Below, in pieces: positions 39,406 to 48,840 of a stretch of 64,000 nucleotides of DNA; position 1 is the first letter of the stretch; every line of letters starts with the position of its first letter. The DNA comes from Roseovarius sp. (GTDB lineage Bacteria > Pseudomonadota > Alphaproteobacteria > Rhodobacterales > Rhodobacteraceae), in assembly GCA_029212365.1 (NCBI GenBank), contig JARGOC010000003.1, positions 1-64,000 of the forward strand, read 5' to 3'. The notes beneath the pieces are model-generated. The model had not been told where the DNA came from. It was given only the letters and a program-made list of their open reading frames with translations, and made no database searches. The translations under genes were made by a program, and so were the position numbers.

Positions 39406-40680
39406 ATGACCCTATTTAGATCATCTTCCCATGCCTTCACATTTGTCGCCGCAAGCTGTCTGGCCGCCACCGCGGCCCATGCCGATATCATTCACGGGGA
39501 AAACGTGATCCTTGACAGTTCAGGCGTCGCTGGGAATTCAGCAGACCGGATGTGCATTGGTGACAATTGCGTGGACGGCGAGGTATTCAGCGGAAGTTTT
39601 GTCAAACTGCGCCTGAAGGACGAGTCTGTCTCTTTGCAATTCGAAGACGTCAATGACGCAAGCTGGGAGATCATCGCCAACCCTTCATCACTGAATGATA
39701 GTTTCAACATCCGTGAATCAGGCGCGAATACGATGTTTTCTATCGAAGGGGGGGCGCCAAGCAATAGTTTCTACATTGCCGATGATGGCAATATCGGTCT
39801 TGGCACATCCCTCCCCGGCAGGAACCTGCACATTGTCGATGGTCTTACAGCAGGGGTCATATTGGAATATGATGGTACCAACGGAGGCTCTCCAAAATCC
39901 TGGGACATAAATGGCAATGGCGAGTCCTTTCGGATTACAGAATTGGGTGCGGCGGCGGCGTTCAGGATCAGGACACCCAGCGTTTTGGACACGATGGTTT
40001 TGCAAAATGGGAAAGTCGGGATCAACACGTTTGCCCCGACTGAAGCTCTGCACATAAAGCGCAGCGACGGGCAGGCCAAGATCCTGGTCGAAGAGACCGG
40101 CGGCGGTGGCGCCCAAGAGCTGTTCCAGATGAAGTCAAACGGCGGCAGCTATTTCACCCTGTCCAACACCAACAGCGGGCGTGATTGGTTCTTTACCCAT
40201 GAAAACGCCGCGCAGGGCCGGTTTATTATCACCTCCAGCACCAATGCGTCACAGGGGATGTTCCTTGATCCCGATGGTGATTTGCAGATCGGCGGCACCT
40301 TGACCGAGAACTCGGACAAAAATGCCAAGATGGCGATTGTACCGGTGGATGCCTCTGCGATCCTCGACAAGGTCGCTGAATTGCCGGTGTCGATGTGGAC
40401 CTACAAAGACGACACCTCAGGCGCACGTCACGTCGGCCCGATGGCGCAGGATTTCTATGCTGCCTTCGGCCTAGGCGCGACCGAAACCGGGATTGCGACG
40501 CTTGATACCTCTGGTGTGGCTTTGGCCTCGATCAAGGCGTTGCACAGTGAATTGGAGGGGGCCCATAGCACCATTGAGCAGTTGAACGGTCAGTTGCAGA
40601 CCGAAGCAAGCCGCAATGATGCGCAGGCTGAGTTGATTGCAACACTGACGGCGCGGCTGGATGCGCTGGGGGTTGAATAA
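39406..40680 (+). CDS. Secreted fibre-like protein with S74-type C-terminal chaperone domain
   Basis: A 424-residue protein. GGAG is 8 nt from the ATG at 39406. It has a signal peptide (cleavage after AHA, ~26), then beta-rich repeats (~45-290: DDGNIGLGTSLPGRNLHI, GKVGINTFAPTEALHI, GGSYFTLSNTNSGRDWFF). From ~304 there is an S74-type region: SDKNAK, the Trp-Tyr pair in SMWTYKDD and RHVGPMAQDFYAAF, as in trimeric fibre proteins that cut off their own chaperone. A coiled coil ends the protein. It shares its ~60-residue central block with the gene at 1-476. A role in surface adhesion is possible; not proven. Confidence 0.75.
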   Translation: MTLFRSSSHAFTFVAASCLAATAAHADIIHGENVILDSSGVAGNSADRMCIGDNCVDGEVFSGSFVKLRLKDESVSLQFEDVNDASWEIIANPSSLNDSFNIRESGANTMFSIEGGAPSNSFYIADDGNIGLGTSLPGRNLHIVDGLTAGVILEYDGTNGGSPKSWDINGNGESFRITELGAAAAFRIRTPSVLDTMVLQNGKVGINTFAPTEALHIKRSDGQAKILVEETGGGGAQELFQMKSNGGSYFTLSNTNSGRDWFFTHENAAQGRFIITSSTNASQGMFLDPDGDLQIGGTLTENSDKNAKMAIVPVDASAILDKVAELPVSMWTYKDDTSGARHVGPMAQDFYAAFGLGATETGIATLDTSGVALASIKALHSELEGAHSTIEQLNGQLQTEASRNDAQAELIATLTARLDALGVE

Positions 40681-40707
40681 TCCCCCGAAACTCCATGAAA
40701 CAAAACA

Positions 40708-40739
40708 AAAACGGCGGGCTATAATCAGCCCGCCGTTTT
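40708..40739. terminator. Bidirectional terminator between fibre-like gene and zapA
   Basis: A perfect 13-bp stem (40708-40720 with 40727-40739) with a 6-nt loop. The outer A/T pairs give T-runs in both directions. Confidence 0.88.
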
Positions 40740-40758
40740 CTTTGCAAAGCGCCTCGCT

Positions 40759-41148
40759 TTAGCTGCGCGGATCAACCGTGTCCGCCAGTGCCTCGGCACG
40801 GGCGGCGATTTCGGCCAGTGTATCTGTCACATCCTTGGGCACCACAGGCACCTCAACACGCTCGGGTTCGGGCACGGGGGCATTGCGCAATTGGGCAAGT
40901 TCGGCTTCTTTCTCGGCCATCTTGCCTTCCATCTCGCGCAGCTTGTCCTGCACGCCGGCGGTTTTGTCTGCTAGCATCAGCCCAGCCATCAACAACATGC
41001 GTTGTTCGGGAATACGGCCAACCTGACTGGTCAGCACCTTGGCCTCTTCGTCCAGCATTTTGGCGGCGGATTGCAGGTAGTGCTCTTCGCCCTCCTGACA
41101 GGCCACCTCAAAGCTGCGCCCACCGATATCAATATGTACTTCGGGCAT
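40759..41148 (-). CDS. zapA: Cell division protein ZapA
   Basis: A Z-ring-associated protein that bundles FtsZ. The 129-residue product has the ZapA N-terminal domain (VHIDIGGRSFEVACQEGEEHYLQSAAKMLDEEA), a helical middle (MLLMAGLMLADKTAGVQDKLREMEGKMAEKEAEL) and a proline-rich then helical tail. It overlaps the upstream coiled-coil gene by one base, so the two are coupled. Confidence 0.88.
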   Translation of the reverse strand: MPEVHIDIGGRSFEVACQEGEEHYLQSAAKMLDEEAKVLTSQVGRIPEQRMLLMAGLMLADKTAGVQDKLREMEGKMAEKEAELAQLRNAPVPEPERVEVPVVPKDVTDTLAEIAARAEALADTVDPRS

Positions 41149-41666
41149 TATGCATCCTCCGAATTGTCGGCTGCTGCCGCGTTGGCGATCCGGGTCAATT
41201 CGCCCAGTACAGCCTCTGTTTCGGCCCGGTCAGCGGCACGCGCAGCACGCAGGCCTTCCAACTCGCTCAGCATCGCCTTGTTGATCAGATGTGGCTCGGA
41301 TACGCCGGCCGCATTGGCCTCACGCAGGGCCTGGTTGTTATCGCGCAACTGGCTGTTGGCACGGCGCAGCGATTGCAGGTCACTGTCCAGCTTTGTCAGC
41401 CCGTCACGCTGGGCGCGTGCGGCATCTTCAGCACTGCTTTCCAGCGCGTCCAGTTTTTCTTTGGAGCGTTTCAGCCGCTCTTCCAGCTGGGCATTGGCGG
41501 TTTTTTCGTCTTCCAACTGTTGGCGCAAGGCATCCATTTCAGACACATCTGCCTCACCGGCAGATTCTGATATTCCTTCCAGCCCCTGGCTGATCCGGTC
41601 CAATGCCGCTGTAATCCGGCTGTGCAGATCATCAATCTGGCTCACTAGCTCACCTCTTTCGCTCAC
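41148..41666 (-). CDS. Coiled-coil protein upstream of zapA
   Basis: A 172-residue protein that is almost entirely coiled coil ([64 protein letters not shown]). It has no signal peptide or membrane segment. The 1-bp overlap with zapA and the family context suggest a ZapA-linked division factor, possibly in the place of ZapB. I know no named family for it. Confidence 0.75.
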   Translation of the reverse strand: MSERGELVSQIDDLHSRITAALDRISQGLEGISESAGEADVSEMDALRQQLEDEKTANAQLEERLKRSKEKLDALESSAEDAARAQRDGLTKLDSDLQSLRRANSQLRDNNQALREANAAGVSEPHLINKAMLSELEGLRAARAADRAETEAVLGELTRIANAAAADNSEDA

Positions 41667-41852
41667 ACTTCCCCCGACATGCCGGCGAATCGCCTAGCAT
41701 GCCTTATGATGGCAAGTTTAGCGAAGCAGCGCCAGAAATGCGCCCCCTTAACGGGGAGTTACCCCCCAGCATGGCCAGAGCCGCTTGATCTTTGGGCCTC
41801 GCCTGATATGCAGCCTGTACTTGGATGCTGCTTGATAAGGATGGATGCCCCC

Positions 41853-43871
41853 GTGGATATTGCTGCTCTGCGTTCTGCCAACCCCGACCACTGGATGCGC
41901 GCAACTGCCATTCGTGCTTTGACCCTTGATGCCGTCGCTGCGGCGAATTCTGGCCATTCCGGCATGCCTATGGGCATGGCTGATGTGGCCACGGTGCTGT
42001 ATGAAAAGCACCTGAAATTTGATGCCTCCGCGCCCAACTGGCCTGATCGTGACCGCTTTATCCTGTCGGCGGGGCATGGCTCGATGTTGCTGTATTCGCT
42101 GCTGCATCTGACCGGGTACGAGGATATGACCCTCGATCAGATCAAGAACTTCCGCCAATGGGGGGCCATTACTGCGGGTCATCCGGAATATGGCCATGCT
42201 TCGGGCATTGAAACCACCACTGGCCCCTTGGGTCAGGGTATTTCCAACGCTGTCGGCTTTGCCATGGCCGAAGAAATCCTGCGCGCGCGCTATGGCAAGA
42301 AGCTGATGGATCACTATACCTATTGCATCGCCGGTGACGGCTGCCTGATGGAAGGTATCAGCCACGAGGCGATTGGCCTGGCCGGGCGGCATCGTTTGGG
42401 CAAGCTGGTTGTGTTTTGGGATAACAACAACATCACCATCGACGGCACGGTTGATCTTTCGGATCGCACCAATCAGGTGATGCGCTTCAAGGCGGCCGGT
42501 TGGCATGTGCAGGAAATCGACGGCCATGACCCGGCCGCGATTGATGCCGCCATTGCCAAGGCCAAGACCACTCAAAAGCCCAGCATGATCGCCTGTAAGA
42601 CACATATCGCTTTGGGACATGCCGCGCAGGACACCTCAAAAGGTCACGGGGCGTTGACGGATCCCGCACAGATGGTTGAGGCCAAGAAGCTCTATGGCTG
42701 GACCACCGGCCCGTTTGAAGTGCCCAGTGAGGTAAAGCAACAATGGGAGGCCATCGGCAGCCGCGGCGCTGCGGATCGTGCCGCCTGGGAGGGGCGTCTG
42801 TCTGAGGCGTCAACCCAGCGTCAGGCCGAGTTTGCCCGCATCTTTGCCCGCGATGTGCCCAGCAAGCTGTCTGCGCGCGTGAAGGCCCTGAAAAAACAGA
42901 TCAGCCTTGAGGCGCCGAAAGTGGCCACGCGCAAATCCTCTGAAATGGTGCTGGAGGTGGTCAACCCGATCATGACCGAAACCGTTGGGGGATCGGCCGA
43001 TCTGACCGGATCAAACAACACCCGCTCGGGTGATATGACCGCCTTTGACGTGGACAATCGCAAGGGGCGATATGTCTATTGGGGCATTCGCGAGCACGGC
43101 ATGGCGGCGGCGATGAACGGCATGGTGCTGCACGGTGGCATCCGCCCCTATGGCGGCACGTTCATGTGTTTCACCGATTATGCGCGCCCTGCCATGCGTC
43201 TGGCGGCCTTGATGCGCGTACCCACGGTGTTTGTGATGACCCATGACAGCATCGGTCTGGGTGAAGACGGCCCGACCCACCAGCCGGTGGAGCATCTGGC
43301 GATGTCACGCGCAACGCCCAACACTTGGGTATTTCGCCCCTGTGACACGGTGGAAACCGCCGAAGCATGGGAAATGGCGCTTAGCACCAAAGAAACCCCT
43401 TCCGTGCTGTCATTGACCCGTCAGGGCGTGCCGACGCTGCGGCTGGAGCACAAGACCAAGAACCTGACATCGCAAGGCGCCTATGTGCTGGCCGATGCAG
43501 TGGGCAAGCGTCAGGCGATCCTGATGGCCACCGGCTCGGAGGTGGCGATCGCCATGCAAGCGCGTGATCTGCTGCAAGCCAAGGGCATTGGCACGCGTGT
43601 TGTTTCCATGCCCTGCTGGGAGCTGTTTGAGGCGCAGGACGAAAGCTATCGCAAGCGCGTGCTGCCCGGTGGGCAAGCCGTGCGCGTGGGCATCGAAGCC
43701 GGTGTGCGCACCGGCTGGGACCGCTGGTTGTGTGGCGAACGTGGCCGTGAAGCGCGCGCCGGATTTGTCGGCATGGACAGCTTTGGTGCGTCGGCCCCTG
43801 CCGAAACACTCTATGAGAAATTCGGCATCACAGCCGAGGCCGTGGCCGAAAAAGTTCAGTCACTGCTGTAA
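41853..43871 (+). CDS. tkt: Transketolase
   Basis: Thiamine-diphosphate enzyme of the pentose phosphate/Calvin pathways. The 672-residue product shows [21 protein letters not shown], the catalytic His in [13 protein letters not shown], the ThDP-binding [13 protein letters not shown]...NNNITIDG and the C-terminal [11 protein letters not shown]. The start is uncertain. An ATG at 41841 has no usable ribosome site, because AAGG touches it. The GTG at 41853 has AAGGA 11 nt away and matches the short family N-terminus ([13 protein letters not shown]), so I prefer it. Confidence 0.93.
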   Translation: MDIAALRSANPDHWMRATAIRALTLDAVAAANSGHSGMPMGMADVATVLYEKHLKFDASAPNWPDRDRFILSAGHGSMLLYSLLHLTGYEDMTLDQIKNFRQWGAITAGHPEYGHASGIETTTGPLGQGISNAVGFAMAEEILRARYGKKLMDHYTYCIAGDGCLMEGISHEAIGLAGRHRLGKLVVFWDNNNITIDGTVDLSDRTNQVMRFKAAGWHVQEIDGHDPAAIDAAIAKAKTTQKPSMIACKTHIALGHAAQDTSKGHGALTDPAQMVEAKKLYGWTTGPFEVPSEVKQQWEAIGSRGAADRAAWEGRLSEASTQRQAEFARIFARDVPSKLSARVKALKKQISLEAPKVATRKSSEMVLEVVNPIMTETVGGSADLTGSNNTRSGDMTAFDVDNRKGRYVYWGIREHGMAAAMNGMVLHGGIRPYGGTFMCFTDYARPAMRLAALMRVPTVFVMTHDSIGLGEDGPTHQPVEHLAMSRATPNTWVFRPCDTVETAEAWEMALSTKETPSVLSLTRQGVPTLRLEHKTKNLTSQGAYVLADAVGKRQAILMATGSEVAIAMQARDLLQAKGIGTRVVSMPCWELFEAQDESYRKRVLPGGQAVRVGIEAGVRTGWDRWLCGERGREARAGFVGMDSFGASAPAETLYEKFGITAEAVAEKVQSLL

Positions 43872-44164
43872 ACAAACGGGGTGCGCCTCGACGGCGCGCC
43901 CCTGCCCCCCTCTGTCGGGCCAGCACGATAGGTTTCGCCGCCCTGCGCGAGGCGGAACTGTGTTCAGCTCCATCTCACCATCAAGTGCCCGAAAAACGGC
44001 GTGCCACACAGCAAAGCACCAGTCAGGGGTCAAGTGCCGCCCCTGTGCACAGGTTTGCGCAAACGGTTACCGCTATCACACTGTGCTTCCTGCATTTTCC
44101 GCTTTCGCCCCGCCTGCCCCGGCTTTAAGACGCCCCTAAATCCTTAGGTTTTCAGGAGACATCC

Positions 44165-45166
44165 ATGACCATCAAAGTTGGTATCAACGGGTTTGGCCGT
44201 ATTGGCCGCTGCACGCTCTCTCACATTGCCGCATCGGGGCGTGATGATATTGAGGTTGTCAAAGTCAATGCCACAGGCCCATTGGAAACCGCCGCACATC
44301 TGATCAAATATGACAGCGTGCATGGCCGGTTTCCCAACACGGTCACACTGGGTGATGGCACCATGGATCTGGGCCAAGGCCCTATGCAGATGTTTTCCAC
44401 CTACAACATGGACGAATTGGATTGGTCTGGCTGTGACGTGGTTCTGGAATGCACCGGCAAATTCAACGACGGCGAGAAGGCCAAGAAACACCTTGAGCGC
44501 GGTGCCGGCAAGGTTCTGCTGTCGGCCCCTGGCAAAAACGTGGACCGCACTGTTGTTTACGGCGTGAACCATGCGGAGATGCAAGCCACTGACAAGATGA
44601 TCTCAAACGGGTCGTGCACCACCAACTGTCTGGCTCCGGTGGCCAAGGTGCTGCACAACGCCTTTGGTATTGAATCCGGCATCATGACCACGATCCACGC
44701 CTACACCGGCGATCAGCCCACGCTGGATCGTCGCCACGATGACCTTTACCGTGCACGCGCCGCTGCGATGTCGATGATCCCAACCTCCACCGGTGCGGCC
44801 AAGGCCTTGGGCGAAGTGCTGCCCGCCCTGAAAGGCAAGCTTGACGGGTCGGCCATCCGGGTGCCGACGCCCAATGTATCGGCCGTTGATCTGACCTTTG
44901 TTGCCAGCCGCGACGTCAGCGAAGCAGAAGTGAACGCCGCAGTTGAAACCGCTGCCAAAGGCGAGATGAAAGGCGTTCTGGGCTATGATCCCGAGCCAAA
45001 GGTCTCGATTGATTTCAATCACACTGAGGAAAGCTCGATCTTTGCCCCAGAGCAAACCAAAGTGATTGGCGGGCGACTGGTGCGCATCCTTGCGTGGTAT
45101 GACAATGAATGGGGGTTCTCTGTGCGTATGGCCGATGTGGCCGTTGCCATGGGAAAATTGGGCTAA
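44165..45166 (+). CDS. gap: Glyceraldehyde-3-phosphate dehydrogenase, variant cofactor loop
   Basis: Phosphorylating GAPDH of 333 residues. It has INGFGRIGR, the nucleophile region NGSCTTNCLAP (~152), STGAAKALGEVLPALKG and WYDNEWGF. At position 36 it has Ala in VNATGPLE, where the second copy (45608) has Asp in INDLAPLE. That Asp normally binds the NAD ribose, so this copy may accept NADP(H) and serve in anabolism. AGGAG lies ~6 nt from the ATG. A terminator follows. Confidence 0.93.
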   Translation: MTIKVGINGFGRIGRCTLSHIAASGRDDIEVVKVNATGPLETAAHLIKYDSVHGRFPNTVTLGDGTMDLGQGPMQMFSTYNMDELDWSGCDVVLECTGKFNDGEKAKKHLERGAGKVLLSAPGKNVDRTVVYGVNHAEMQATDKMISNGSCTTNCLAPVAKVLHNAFGIESGIMTTIHAYTGDQPTLDRRHDDLYRARAAAMSMIPTSTGAAKALGEVLPALKGKLDGSAIRVPTPNVSAVDLTFVASRDVSEAEVNAAVETAAKGEMKGVLGYDPEPKVSIDFNHTEESSIFAPEQTKVIGGRLVRILAWYDNEWGFSVRMADVAVAMGKLG

Positions 45167-45190
45167 ACCCTCACAATAATTACGCTTAAT

Positions 45191-45224
45191 AGCCCTCGGC
45201 GCGTTTCGCACCGGGGGCTTTTTT
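45191..45224 (+). terminator. gap terminator
   Basis: A 9-bp stem (45191-45199 with 45211-45219) is followed by TTTTTT. Confidence 0.85.
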
Positions 45225-45412
45225 GCGCCGTTTGCATGGGCCCGCCCACATGACCCTTGGGTAAATCTGACCAGGTTTTCCCAACAATGCGAAGGGGCGC
45301 GCCACATGCATCTCAGGTGATCCCTCAGCTCAATGGCCAGGCCCCACCACTTGCGCCGCGTGCCGCGCTCGGGCATACCCGGACGGGATCGTTTCACAAA
45401 GTGGCCATTCAG

Positions 45413-45556
45413 ATGACCAACAGACTTGCCCTCGTTCTTGGCGCGGTGCTCCTTATCTTACTGGCGTCGGACGCCTATTTTGCCGATTGGGCCAACAGTA
45501 TTTATTTGGGGCGTAAACTTGTGGATCTGATTGAATATCTGGCCTTCTGGCGTTGA
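45413..45556 (+). CDS. Small membrane protein between the two gap genes
   Basis: A 47-residue protein with one transmembrane helix (RLALVLGAVLLILLASDAYFAD) and a short C-terminal part (WANSIYLGRKLVDLIEYLAFWR). The ATG at 45413 lacks a strong Shine-Dalgarno. It precedes the second gap gene by 51 bp on the same strand, so the two may be co-transcribed. The regular TM-plus-tail pattern supports a real gene. No known function. Confidence 0.55.
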   Translation: MTNRLALVLGAVLLILLASDAYFADWANSIYLGRKLVDLIEYLAFWR

Positions 45557-45607
45557 CGCCCCTGCCCCGCGCGCCTTTACTGGCCGGGTAATCAGGGGGC
45601 AAAGATC

Positions 45608-46612
45608 ATGACACTGAACATCGCCATCAACGGATTTGGCCGCATTGGCCGCAACGTGCTGCGGGCGATCATTGAATCGGGGCGCACCGATCTTAAGGTG
45701 ATCGCCATCAATGATCTGGCCCCACTTGAGACCAACGCGCATCTGTTTGAATATGACACCAACCATGGCCGGTTTCCCGGCACTGTGGTGCTGGGCAAAG
45801 ATACGCTGGATGTGGGCCGTGGCCCGATCCGCGTGAGCGCCATCCGTGACCCGCAGGAATTGCCCTGGGGGGACGTGGATATCGTCATGGAATGCACCGG
45901 GGTCTTTCGCCACCGTGACAAAGCGCTTTTGCATCTTAAAAACGGCAGCAAAATAGTGCTGGTCTCGGCCCCCTCCAAGGGCGCTGATCGCACGGTGGTT
46001 TTTGGCGTCAATCACGATACTCTGACCGCGGGTGACGTGATCGTTTCCAACGCCTCATGTACGACAAACTGCCTGTCACCTGTCGCTCAGGTTCTGCACC
46101 GGGCCATGGGCATCACCCGTGGCTTCATGACCACGGTGCACAGCTATACCGCCACCCAGCCAACACTGGATACCGCGCGCAAAGACCTGTACCGCAGCAG
46201 GGCCGCTGCAGAAAACATCGTGCCCACAACCACAGGTGCCGCCGCTGCGGTGGGGCTGGTTTTGCCCGAACTGGCAGGTCGCCTTGATGGAATGGCGGTG
46301 CGTGTGCCCACGCCCAATGTCAGCATGATTGACCTCACCTTTCAGGCGGCCCGCGAAACCACAGTGGACGAGATCAACACCGCCATCGCTACAGCCGCCC
46401 GAGGCCGCCTCAACGGTATCCTAGATATCACCGAGCGCGAATTGGTCAGTTCAGACTTTCGCCACACCCCGCATTCGGCCATATTTGCCACCGATCAGAC
46501 CCGCGTTCTGGATGGCACCATGTGCCGGGTGCTGGCCTGGTATGACAATGAATGGGGGTTCTCCAACCGCATGGCCGATACGGCAGAGGCCATGGGGAAA
46601 GCGCGCGCCTAA
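45608..46612 (+). CDS. gap: Glyceraldehyde-3-phosphate dehydrogenase (standard NAD type)
   Basis: A 334-residue GAPDH with INGFGRIGR, NASCTTNCLSP, TTGAAAAVGLVLPEL and WYDNEWGFSNRMAD. It keeps the Asp36 of the NAD-specific form (INDLAPLETNAHLFEYD). AGGGGG lies ~9 nt from the ATG. The two paralogues in the window differ throughout, so the duplication is old. Its stop overlaps the convergent coaD gene by 4 bp. Confidence 0.95.
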   Translation: MTLNIAINGFGRIGRNVLRAIIESGRTDLKVIAINDLAPLETNAHLFEYDTNHGRFPGTVVLGKDTLDVGRGPIRVSAIRDPQELPWGDVDIVMECTGVFRHRDKALLHLKNGSKIVLVSAPSKGADRTVVFGVNHDTLTAGDVIVSNASCTTNCLSPVAQVLHRAMGITRGFMTTVHSYTATQPTLDTARKDLYRSRAAAENIVPTTTGAAAAVGLVLPELAGRLDGMAVRVPTPNVSMIDLTFQAARETTVDEINTAIATAARGRLNGILDITERELVSSDFRHTPHSAIFATDQTRVLDGTMCRVLAWYDNEWGFSNRMADTAEAMGKARA

Positions 46613-47100
46613 CTCAGCTTTGCTTTCAGCGCTGTATTCACAGGCGGTGTCACAAATTTTGACACATCGCCATCCAATCGCGCAATTTCCTTAACCAGTT
46701 TACTGGCAATCGCCTGATGCGCGGCATCCGCCATGAAAAACACAGTTTCAACGGAATCATCCAAAGCGCGGTTCATACCAACCATTTGAAATTCATACTC
46801 AAAATCAGCCACAGCACGCAATCCGCGCACAATGATCTGTGCCCCGACATCATGGGCGCAATTGATCAGCAGGTTCTCAAACGGATGCACCACGATTTCG
46901 ATACCGGTCTGCTTATTCAGCTTGGCACATTCCGCTTCGATCATCTCCACCCGCTCTTCCAGGGTAAACAAAGGGCCCTTGTCACGGTTGATCGCCACGC
47001 CAATCACCAACCTGTCCACCAATGCTGATGCGCGTCGGATAATATCAATATGCCCCAAAGTAATGGGGTCAAACGTACCTGGATAAAGACCAATCCGCAT
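46609..47100 (-). CDS. coaD: Phosphopantetheine adenylyltransferase
   Basis: Fourth enzyme of coenzyme A synthesis. The 163-residue nucleotidyltransferase has GLYPGTFDPITLGHIDIIRRA with the TxGH-type adenylyl motif, IIVRGLRAVADFEYEFQM and a hydrophobic trimer-forming end. It overlaps the 3' end of the second gap gene by 4 bp on the opposite strand. Confidence 0.96.
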   Translation of the reverse strand: MRIGLYPGTFDPITLGHIDIIRRASALVDRLVIGVAINRDKGPLFTLEERVEMIEAECAKLNKQTGIEIVVHPFENLLINCAHDVGAQIIVRGLRAVADFEYEFQMVGMNRALDDSVETVFFMADAAHQAIASKLVKEIARLDGDVSKFVTPPVNTALKAKLS

Positions 47101-47348
47101 CTGGGGCGCTCCTTCAAATTATCTGGCCGAAAACAACACCACTACATGACGAATTGCAAGGGCATAGAACGTCGCGGCGCGCGCCCTTCTTCTTGCTAAA
47201 AATATCCTCGCCGAAGGCACTTGCGCGCTCGCAATGCCAACCACCTTCATTTCTTCGCATTACCGATGCCACAGCCCCGAGGAGGAAGACGCAAGGATGA
47301 CGACGAGACATCAGGCGTGCGCAAGCACTCAATCAGATCAAGCCGCGT

Positions 47349-47783
47349 TCAGTGGCCCATAATCATGCCCTCAAGGGCAGATTTCTCCATCGACAACTCC
47401 TGCAGGCGTGCCTTCACCACATCTCCAATGGTCACAATGCCAACCAATTTGCCATCATCCACCACTGGCATGTGGCGAAACCGGCCGTCGGTCATGCGCG
47501 ACAACACCGCATCCGAAGTATCCTGCCGATTGCAGCAAACCGGGTTTCGGGTCATGAGGTCTGACACTTTATCATCCATGCAAGTCGCCCCGCGCATCGC
47601 CAAGGATCGCACAATGTCGCGCTCGGACAAAATGCCAACGGGCTTTTCCCCATCCGAGGAGACAACAACGCCGCCAATCCGCCTCTCAGCCAGAATTTGC
47701 GCGGCATCGGACACCAAAGTGTCCGGCACGACCGTAATCACCCCGTCACCACCCTTGGCTCTCAGGATCTGTTGCACCAGCAT
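47349..47783 (-). CDS. CBS-domain protein
   Basis: A 144-residue protein consisting of two CBS domains in a Bateman pair (RRIGGVVVSSDGEKPVGILSERDIVRSLAMRG and VCCNRQDTSDAVLSRMTDGRFRHMPVVDDGKLVGIVTIGDVVK). Such stand-alone pairs bind adenosine nucleotides or NAD(H) and act as energy-state regulators of partner proteins. The partner is not evident. Confidence 0.92.
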   Translation of the reverse strand: MLVQQILRAKGGDGVITVVPDTLVSDAAQILAERRIGGVVVSSDGEKPVGILSERDIVRSLAMRGATCMDDKVSDLMTRNPVCCNRQDTSDAVLSRMTDGRFRHMPVVDDGKLVGIVTIGDVVKARLQELSMEKSALEGMIMGH

Positions 47784-47842
47784 GGCATATCTCCCTCATA
47801 ATATTGCGTGTTCTCTCAGCGTCGGTCAGATACCCCGCCCTG

Positions 47843-48739
47843 TCAAGTCAACGCCTCCAGCCGTGCCACTTCGGCACGCATCCCCTCAACCAACGCAGAG
47901 GCAAACCGGTTTTGCCGTTCCAACCGGCGATCATCGGCGTGGCGCACAAGGTAAAAACTGCGGGTCAGGCGCACCTCACTGGTCAGAATTTTGCGCACGC
48001 CCGTCACTGCGGGCAGGGCAAAATCATGCACCACGCCAATGCCGGCCCCTTGGCGGACCCAGTTGATTTGCACCGAAACCGAGTTTGACGCCAAATCCAC
48101 ATCCGTCAGGCCGGTTTCGCGCAGGTAATCCAATTCCTTGTCAAAAATCATGTCCTGAATATAGCCAATGATCTTGTGGGATTTCAGATCAGTTACGCGC
48201 TCAATCGGTGCGTGTTGGCGCAGATAGGCCTCGGCCCCGGCCAGGTGCAGCTTGTAGTCACATATCCTTTGCACGCTCAGTCGCCCGGCATTGGGCGGGC
48301 TGACAGCCACCACCATATCCGCCTCGCGCCGGGTCAGGTTGACCACGCGCGGCAGGGCCAATATCTGGATTTCCAGATCAGGGTTCTGAGCCGCAATCTT
48401 GGCGCAGACCTGTGGCAGCAAATAGTTGGCCGATCCGTCTGGCGCGCCAATGCGGATTTGCCCGGTCAAGCCACCCGAGGTGCCGCCGATCTCATCTGCG
48501 GCTTCGGTCATCGCCTGTTCCACCCTCTCGGCATGGCCCATCAGGCGTTGTCCTGCATCTGTCAGCGCATATCCCGTGGGGGATTTACCAAAAAATGCAG
48601 TTCCATAGGCATCCTCCAGTCGTGCGATACGCCGCCCCACTGTGGCCGGATCGACCTTCAGGATACGCCCCGCGCCTGACAGGCTTTCGGCGCGCGCCAC
48701 AGCCAAAAACACTTTCAAATCATCCCATTGCGCATCCAT
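47843..48739 (-). CDS. LysR-family regulator, probable regulator of mmsA
   Basis: A 298-residue LTTR with an N-terminal winged HTH (~5-65: LKVFLAVARAESLSGAGRILKVDPATVGRRIARLEDAYGTAFFGKSPTGYALTDAG) and a C-terminal periplasmic-binding-like effector domain. The ATG at 48739 has AAGGG 6 nt upstream. It is divergent from mmsA; the 101-bp shared region contains TTTGCAT repeats. It likely controls mmsA and perhaps the valine genes. The inducer is unknown. Confidence 0.88.
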   Translation of the reverse strand: MDAQWDDLKVFLAVARAESLSGAGRILKVDPATVGRRIARLEDAYGTAFFGKSPTGYALTDAGQRLMGHAERVEQAMTEAADEIGGTSGGLTGQIRIGAPDGSANYLLPQVCAKIAAQNPDLEIQILALPRVVNLTRREADMVVAVSPPNAGRLSVQRICDYKLHLAGAEAYLRQHAPIERVTDLKSHKIIGYIQDMIFDKELDYLRETGLTDVDLASNSVSVQINWVRQGAGIGVVHDFALPAVTGVRKILTSEVRLTRSFYLVRHADDRRLERQNRFASALVEGMRAEVARLEALT

Positions 48740-48840
48740 TTGCGACCCTTTGCATTTTTGCATGACCTTTTTGGAATATTGCCCCTTTTACAATCAAAAT
48801 TGCAAGACTACCCTGTGCACAAATGCTTAGGGAGGATTCC

